Below are positions 12,789-17,180 of a stretch of DNA of 17,180 nt, piece after piece. Location: NCBI GenBank assembly GCA_964460935.1, contig CAYWSM010000448.1, positions 1 through 17,180 of the forward strand, in the 5' to 3' direction. Position numbers and translations under genes: made by a program. Every line of letters begins with the position of its first letter. The first letter of the stretch is position 1. The stretch comes from DATMXP01 sp964460935. Lineage in GTDB: Bacteria > Acidobacteriota > Terriglobia > Terriglobales > Acidobacteriaceae. Below the pieces are notes generated by a model that made no database searches, was not told the DNA's origin, and worked only from the letters and a program-made list of their open reading frames with translations.

Positions 12789-14225
12789 TCACGGCAGATG
12801 GTCGAAATAACACGGCAACGCCGGCTGTGATGGCGGAGAGGTCGAGTTCAGATTGGGCCCTGTCCAGTCGAAGTACTCCGTCATGTCCGGCTGGAACGCA
12901 TCGCGCTTGTTCAGGTTCGGAAGCCCGAAGCGATCTTCGATGAACTTCAGCAGCGCCGTGAAATCCGCGGGCGTGTGGCTTACGTATCCGGGCTTGGCGA
13001 AAGGAGAGATCACCATTAACGGCACACGGAATCCACTGATCGTGAAGTCACCCTTTGGATCGCCGGGAGCCAGGTACGGGGGCTTTCCATCCGGATTCAC
13101 GGTCTGCATCGGCGGCACGTGATCGTACAGGCCACCACCTTCGTCGTAGGTGATGAACATGACGGAGTTCGCCCACGAAGGGCTGTTCATCAGTGCGGTC
13201 ACGAGCTGTTGAGCGTACCGTGCGCCTTTGTCGATCGGATTCAGCGGATGCTCATCTTGTCCCGTCTCGATGTAGCCCGACTCGATCAGCGACACCGACG
13301 GCAGCGCGTCGTTGGCGGCGTCTGTGGCGAAGGTCTTAGCGTCGGCGAAATGGTCCGTATGCGCATTGGTGAAACCGGAGAAATAGGTCATGTAGGTGCT
13401 GCCGATCGACTTGCCGGCAACGAAGCCGTCCGTTACATACACTTTCCATGTAACGCCGGCATCCTGCAGCAGCTCGAAAATGTTCTTGACCCCTCCCATA
13501 TTCAGCTCGGGATGTCCATCGGGCCCGCCCGGAAAGGCGTAGCCGTTCGACGTCGCCGCCAGGAAATACATGCGGTTGATCTGTGTACGCGCGGGCGCTG
13601 CGCTGAACCAGCGGTCTGAGGTTCCGAATTGTGTTGCCGCCCAGTAGTAGAACGGCAATTGGCTGCCATCGTAGTAGCCCATCGCCCGCTTCCCTGTCGT
13701 GTCGAATCCGCCGGCTGCCGGATCGTGGGCAGCAAATCCTCCCGCTGTGTAAGCGAAGCCGTCCATCGGCGGTGGCGACCCTGGATTGCTGGCGTGCGAG
13801 CGATCGATGTCAACGTGCGCTTCCACCCACGAGGAACTCAGGTCGCCAATGCAAGCGGTGTTCATCTTGAAAGGAGAGATGTTTCCCGAGTTGTCCCAGC
13901 TCACCAGGGAAATGTTGCCGGCTTTGCTCAGATCGTCGACGTCGGCGCCCAGACCCTTCGATACGCGATACGCATCGAGCTCGCCGAAATAATGATCGAA
14001 GCTCCGGTTCTCCTGCATGAAAAGGATGATGTGCTTCACCGATGACTGGAACGTTGGTGGCGGCGGTGGCGGTGTGCTCGTGGAGTTTCCCCCGCCGCTA
14101 CTCTGCGTCAAATTACTGTTCGGATCGGAACCGCCTCCCATCCCGCCGCAGCCAGTCAGCGCCTCCATGGACAAGACAGAAACCGCCAAAAGTATCACCG
14201 CTTTGAACGTCAACCTCTGCCACAT
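12789..14225 (-). CDS. Lipoprotein phosphoesterase (acid phosphatase / phospholipase C family)
   Basis: A 478-residue exported enzyme of the bacterial phosphoesterase family (PF04185), which contains non-hemolytic phospholipases C and acid phosphatases such as AcpA. Residues 1-26 are a lipoprotein signal ending in the lipobox LTGC (C26). A Gly/Ser/Pro-rich linker with a run of six prolines (to about 57) tethers the catalytic domain. Family motifs are MQENRSFDHYFG (about 70-81), ARTQINRM, HTDHFAD and TYDEGGGLYDHVPP, all of which line the metal/active site in the family. It probably releases phosphate from phosphoesters outside the inner membrane; lipid versus small-molecule substrate is open. 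The ATG at 14225 follows GTGGAG by 5 nt. Divergent from the TPR gene pair with 198 bp between. Confidence 0.9.
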   Translation of the reverse strand: MWQRLTFKAVILLAVSVLSMEALTGCGGMGGGSDPNSNLTQSSGGGNSTSTPPPPPPTFQSSVKHIILFMQENRSFDHYFGELDAYRVSKGLGADVDDLSKAGNISLVSWDNSGNISPFKMNTACIGDLSSSWVEAHVDIDRSHASNPGSPPPMDGFAYTAGGFAAHDPAAGGFDTTGKRAMGYYDGSQLPFYYWAATQFGTSDRWFSAAPARTQINRMYFLAATSNGYAFPGGPDGHPELNMGGVKNIFELLQDAGVTWKVYVTDGFVAGKSIGSTYMTYFSGFTNAHTDHFADAKTFATDAANDALPSVSLIESGYIETGQDEHPLNPIDKGARYAQQLVTALMNSPSWANSVMFITYDEGGGLYDHVPPMQTVNPDGKPPYLAPGDPKGDFTISGFRVPLMVISPFAKPGYVSHTPADFTALLKFIEDRFGLPNLNKRDAFQPDMTEYFDWTGPNLNSTSPPSQPALPCYFDHLP

Positions 14226-14331
14226 AAGCGCTCCACACCTCTATTGCGCGGCATAGGATGAGTTGGCCTGAACTGCTGTTGGCCGGGCGTTCTGGACGGA
14301 GTCGCGGATATTCTAATTACTCACAACTCGG

Positions 14332-14347
14332 TGTGACTCTCATCACA
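14332..14347. promoter_or_regulatory. Perfect CRP-type operator between divergent genes
   Basis: TGTGA-CTCTCA-TCACA matches the CRP consensus TGTGAN6TCACA at every defined base. Its centre is 84 bp before the ATG of the first TPR gene and 114 bp before the phosphoesterase start on the other strand. A -10-like TATAGA at 14379-14384 would put the site near -51 for the TPR genes. Which CRP/FNR-family protein binds is not known from this window. Confidence 0.6.
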
Positions 14348-14423
14348 AGACGTCAGGTCAGCCTCGCGCGACAATCGATATAGACCTGAGCGGAGCGAAT
14401 TAGCTTTCGGAGGAATTATTAGT

Positions 14424-15110
14424 ATGGCAACTCAATCAAATCAGCACGCTATCGGCAACTGGACTAGCACACAAGCCTACTTGCTGGCGATCATCTGCCT
14501 GGTCGCAGGCGTCGCGATCGGATACCTGCTGCGCGGCTCGGAATCGCAGGCTCCCGCACCAACCGCAGCGAGCCTGCCTGCGGACCAAGGCGGCGCCGGC
14601 GGAATTGGCGCGAGCGCTACGCAACCCACGCCGGAACAAATGCGGCACATGGCCGACAAGAAGGCCGAGCCTCTGCTGGCGCAACTGAAAAGCAATCCGA
14701 ACGACCCAAAGCTTCTCTACGACATCGGCAATATCTACTACGACACACAGCAGTTTCCCGAGGCCATTAAGTACTACGAACAATCCCTCAGTATCGATCC
14801 CAAAGCCGATGACGTGCGCACCGACATGGCCGTGGCGTACTTCTACTCGGACGACGTGGACAAAGCTCTGTCGGAACTTGATGTGGTGTTGAAGCAGAAT
14901 CCCGCCCACACCAACGCCCTGTTCAATCAGGGAATGATCCGCTGGAAGGGCAAGATGGACATCACCGGTGCGATCGCTTCGTGGAAGAAACTGCTGCAGG
15001 TGAATCCGAACTACGAACGGCGCACTGAGGTCGAAGCTTTCATCGCACAGGCAGAGAAGCACGCCAACATGAAGCCCGGCCAGAAAACGAATAAGCCGAC
15101 AGGCATGTAA
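14424..15110 (+). CDS. Membrane-anchored TPR protein, first of a paralogous pair
   Basis: A 228-residue protein with one transmembrane helix near the N-terminus (about 17-36, LAIICLVAGVAIGYLL), a Ala/Gly/Pro-rich linker (37-70) and three tetratricopeptide repeats (about 95-126, 129-161, 163-196). The layout resembles the C-terminal TPR part of cytochrome c maturation proteins (CcmH/NrfG/CcmI), which hold apocytochromes on the outer face of the membrane; function here is inferred, not shown. GGAGGA (14409-14414) is 9 nt before the ATG. The second copy begins 20 bp after the stop, so the two are very probably cotranscribed from the promoter next to the CRP-type site. No enzyme motif is seen. 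Confidence 0.82.
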   Translation: MATQSNQHAIGNWTSTQAYLLAIICLVAGVAIGYLLRGSESQAPAPTAASLPADQGGAGGIGASATQPTPEQMRHMADKKAEPLLAQLKSNPNDPKLLYDIGNIYYDTQQFPEAIKYYEQSLSIDPKADDVRTDMAVAYFYSDDVDKALSELDVVLKQNPAHTNALFNQGMIRWKGKMDITGAIASWKKLLQVNPNYERRTEVEAFIAQAEKHANMKPGQKTNKPTGM

Positions 15111-15130
15111 TTCAGCCTGGCGAAGAGAAC

Positions 15131-15820
15131 ATGTCAATGAACGACGAAGTTGAATCAACTGAAATCGGCGCACACGTGGCAAACACGTGGAAGGCCACTC
15201 ACGTCTATGCGATGGCTCTGGTGTGCCTGGGGCTGGGAGTCGTAGTTGGTTACCTGGTGCGCGGGTCGCAATCGACACCCGCCGGTCCCGCCGCAAACGG
15301 GACCGTGTATCAGCCCGAGGCGACGGCCACAAACAGCCAGCCCCCAACTCTCGAGAAGATGAAGCAAATGGCGGACAAGTCGGCCGCTCCGCTTCTCGAC
15401 AAACTTAAGACCAACCCAAATGATTTTCAGGCATTAAACGATGCGGGCAAGGTCTATCGCGCAACCCATCAGTTTAAGGAAGCCGCCTCCTATTACGAGC
15501 GCGCGTTGCAGGTCGATCCCACGAACGCGGCAACGCGCACCGATCTGGCGTCCTGCTTGTACTACACCGGGGATGTCGATGGTGCCCTCGCTCAATTGGA
15601 TAAGGCCCTCAGTTACAATCCCAAGTTTTTTGGCGCCCTGCTGAATGTTGGGATTATCAAATTGCAAGGCAAGAACGACACTGCCGGCGCAATCAAGTCG
15701 TGGCAAAAGATCCTGAAAACCGATTCCGATGCGCAACACAAAGCGGTTGCCAGGAAACTAATTGCCAACGCCAAGCAGATAACGGCACAGCAGATCAGTC
15801 AGAGCATGGAAAACCGGTAG
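15131..15820 (+). CDS. Membrane-anchored TPR protein, second of a paralogous pair
   Basis: A 229-residue paralogue of the preceding gene with the same plan: a helix at about 24-42 ending GYLVRGS (first copy GYLLRGS), a Pro/Ala/Thr linker, then the shared lead-in KMKQMADKSAAPLLDKLKTNPND and three TPRs (about 99-130, 133-165, 167-199). The pair share the motif MADKxAxPLLxxLKxNPND, so they arose by tandem duplication. Two ATGs are possible (15131 and 15137), with only a weak GAAGAG purine block upstream; translation may depend on the first gene. A CcmH/NrfG-like role in cytochrome c assembly fits the convergent multiheme cytochrome gene, but this is inference. Confidence 0.8.
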   Translation: MSMNDEVESTEIGAHVANTWKATHVYAMALVCLGLGVVVGYLVRGSQSTPAGPAANGTVYQPEATATNSQPPTLEKMKQMADKSAAPLLDKLKTNPNDFQALNDAGKVYRATHQFKEAASYYERALQVDPTNAATRTDLASCLYYTGDVDGALAQLDKALSYNPKFFGALLNVGIIKLQGKNDTAGAIKSWQKILKTDSDAQHKAVARKLIANAKQITAQQISQSMENR

Positions 15821-15847
15821 AGCTAACCAGGTTAATCTGCTCTGTCT

Positions 15848-15893
15848 TTGGAATCCCCACATTTGCCACCAAGTGCAAATATGGGGATTCCAA
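15848..15893. repeat. Long hairpin between convergent TPR and cytochrome genes
   Basis: Perfect 12-bp arms TTGGAATCCCCA (15848-15859) and TGGGGATTCCAA (15882-15893), one mismatched pair, then perfect 6-bp arms ATTTGC/GCAAAT around an 8-nt loop. It lies 28 bp after the TPR stop. There is no T-tract on either side, so it may act by structure or be a dispersed repeat. The arm shares GGGATTCCA with the repeat unit at 9290-9342. Confidence 0.75.
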
Positions 15894-15922
15894 GCACCAA
15901 GCCAGTCAAAGATCCGAATCCC

Positions 15923-15943
15923 AATAAAATGCAGGAATCCTGC
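15923..15943 (-). terminator. Likely terminator of the cytochrome gene
   Basis: GCAGG-ATT-CCTGC on the minus strand (15943-15931) followed by ATTTTATT (15930-15923), 40 nt after the cytochrome stop. The stem is short but GC-rich and the tail is U-rich. It is a moderate candidate. Confidence 0.45.
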
Positions 15944-15983
15944 TCCGTTACATCTCCGCAACAGGATCACGGATGCTTGAGCA

Positions 15984-17180
15984 TTAGTGCGCGTGATTGT
16001 GGCACATCAGCGTGCAGCTCTTTGCCGCGTTGTTGCGGTCGTAGGTGATCGGCGCGGTGTTGTTCGGTCCAACCACATTGCCATCGAAGTTCACCATGCG
16101 CTCACCGGAAATCGAGCCGGAGACCGCTCCCATGCCATGCGCCGTGTGACAGGTTGAACAGGAAAATCCGTCATTGATATGACGGGCATGCTCGGACCAA
16201 CTGCTGGCACTTAGAACCTGGTTGAGGTCGTGGCACTTGGCGCACAGACCGTACGGTCCGTTAACGCTGAGGTCAGGCGTTGGAAACAAGTTTGTTACCG
16301 TTCCTCCGGGAACTGCAGCCTGGTTGTATTCGTAACGACGCTCGAGGAGATGGCTCCACTTCGAGCCATGAGGGCCATTCGCCCCTGATCCGCCGAATTC
16401 GCGATTGTCGTCGGCGTTATGGCAGTCGCTGCAGAGAATACGAGTTCCCATCGCGCGCCCAGGTGTAACACCGTCCAGTTGCATCATGTTGCTGCGCAAG
16501 CTTATCTGCGGCAATGGGCTGCTGCGATCGTGGAACACATTGTGGCTGGACGTCGCGGTAATACTGAACTCTGGAATGACGTTCAACGGATCGGGCGCGG
16601 TTACAACCCGAACTGGCAGATACCCAAACGCGACGGGATTCGTGGTTTTTCCGGTACTGGTGCCATGACACCTGAGGCAGTTCTCATATTGATTGACTGC
16701 AGGTTTTTGCACGGTAACGCCATCGGACGCGCTGATACCGTCAACCCTGCCTTGGGAGGCACGAATGTTCGGCGGCATCGGGAAACTGACTACCTGCTGC
16801 GCGGAATGCGAATTGTGGCAGTCGGCGCAGGTGGCATGGCGGTTCTGGTTGAGCAAGGCAGGCTCGCCCTGATCATGCGTTCCGGTCGAAGTCGAGAACG
16901 GATGCGCGCCCTGCTTCCCAAATTCCACAAACACATTGGGAGCCGGCGGCGACAGCGTTGATGCTCCACTGTGACAGACGATGCAATCCGATTCGTTCGC
17001 ACTACGCAATAATCCTGATGCGCCTCCCGCGCCGTGAGAAACATGACAGGACTGACACGCCAAGTCCGCGACCGTTTTGTACCCGCCGAGATTCGCGCTG
17101 GACGAAACCGCATTCGACGCTGTGGCGTGTATCCCGAGAGACCACATGGCCAATGTATTGTCACGGCCATTCACGGTACG
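15984..17180 (-). CDS. Multiheme c-type cytochrome (N-terminus beyond window)
   Basis: An exported electron-transfer protein; at least 398 codons are in the window and the frame is open to the edge. The GTG at 17174 is not a credible start, since no signal peptide follows. Heme-binding motifs in order are CQSCH, CIVCH, CADCH, CLRCH, CSDCH, CAKCH and CSTCH, plus a final CTLMCH with three residues between the cysteines (15999-16016), giving at least eight hemes. Many extra His residues (for example HVSHG, CHNSH, CHTAHG) can serve as distal ligands. The spacers are Gly/Ser/Asn-rich, as in large periplasmic or surface cytochromes of the doubled CxxCH type. The partner in electron transfer cannot be named. 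It lies convergent to the TPR pair. More hemes may lie upstream. Confidence 0.9.
   Translation of the reverse strand, partial: RTVNGRDNTLAMWSLGIHATASNAVSSSANLGGYKTVADLACQSCHVSHGAGGASGLLRSANESDCIVCHSGASTLSPPAPNVFVEFGKQGAHPFSTSTGTHDQGEPALLNQNRHATCADCHNSHSAQQVVSFPMPPNIRASQGRVDGISASDGVTVQKPAVNQYENCLRCHGTSTGKTTNPVAFGYLPVRVVTAPDPLNVIPEFSITATSSHNVFHDRSSPLPQISLRSNMMQLDGVTPGRAMGTRILCSDCHNADDNREFGGSGANGPHGSKWSHLLERRYEYNQAAVPGGTVTNLFPTPDLSVNGPYGLCAKCHDLNQVLSASSWSEHARHINDGFSCSTCHTAHGMGAVSGSISGERMVNFDGNVVGPNNTAPITYDRNNAAKSCTLMCHNHAH

Noticed and set aside
14436..15347. Minus-strand open frame of 303 codons opposite the TPR pair
   Set aside because: Composition follows the TPR genes in reverse; it crosses the spacer and has no supporting signal.

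Overview
The window looks like chromosomal DNA of a soil-type Acidobacteriota member (Terriglobia, Koribacter-like). That placement is inference from the mix of genes: a LutABC lactate module, a secreted DUF4142 protein, a PEP-CTERM surface protein, a lipoprotein phosphoesterase, TPR membrane proteins and a multiheme cytochrome. It also rests on moderately high GC and very short intergenic leaders. No rRNA, tRNA, CRISPR array or transposon was seen.

Layout: (1) 2-2698, lutABC, overlapping plus-strand genes ended by a compact intrinsic terminator. (2) 2806-3435, a minus-strand DUF4142 secreted protein with its own terminator placed back-to-back with that of lutC. (3) 3649-4593, an Rsm22-family methyltransferase with the four cysteines of an Fe-S site. 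(4) 4594-6954, a regulatory region with several dyads and a sigma-54-type -24/-12 promoter, then a translationally coupled pair (PEP-CTERM protein and S53 sedolisin peptidase) and a textbook terminator. (5) 6948-8330 minus strand, a SAM methyltransferase and a hemerythrin-like protein. (6) 8515-12183, a signalling and phosphate-handling block: OmpR-type response regulator, two tandem hairpin repeats, Ppx/GppA phosphatase, and on the opposite strand a SixA phosphohistidine phosphatase and a HAD phosphatase. (7) 12184-12788, about 600 bp without a convincing gene but rich in dyads and a heptamer repeat. (8) 12789-14225 minus strand, a lipoprotein acid phosphatase/phospholipase C-type enzyme, divergent from (9) 14424-15820, two paralogous membrane-anchored TPR proteins behind a perfect CRP-type operator. 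(10) 15984-17180 minus strand, a multiheme cytochrome c cut by the window end, separated from the TPR pair by a long hairpin.

The lut genes feed electrons from lactate into respiration. The cytochrome and the CcmH/NrfG-like TPR pair suggest respiratory electron transfer at the other end. The middle holds phosphate and phospho-signalling enzymes. The most unusual parts are the sigma-54-type control region in front of the PEP-CTERM/S53 pair, the tandem hairpins with compensatory changes at 9290-9401, the CRP-type dyads, and a CxxxCH heme motif at the C-terminus of the cytochrome.
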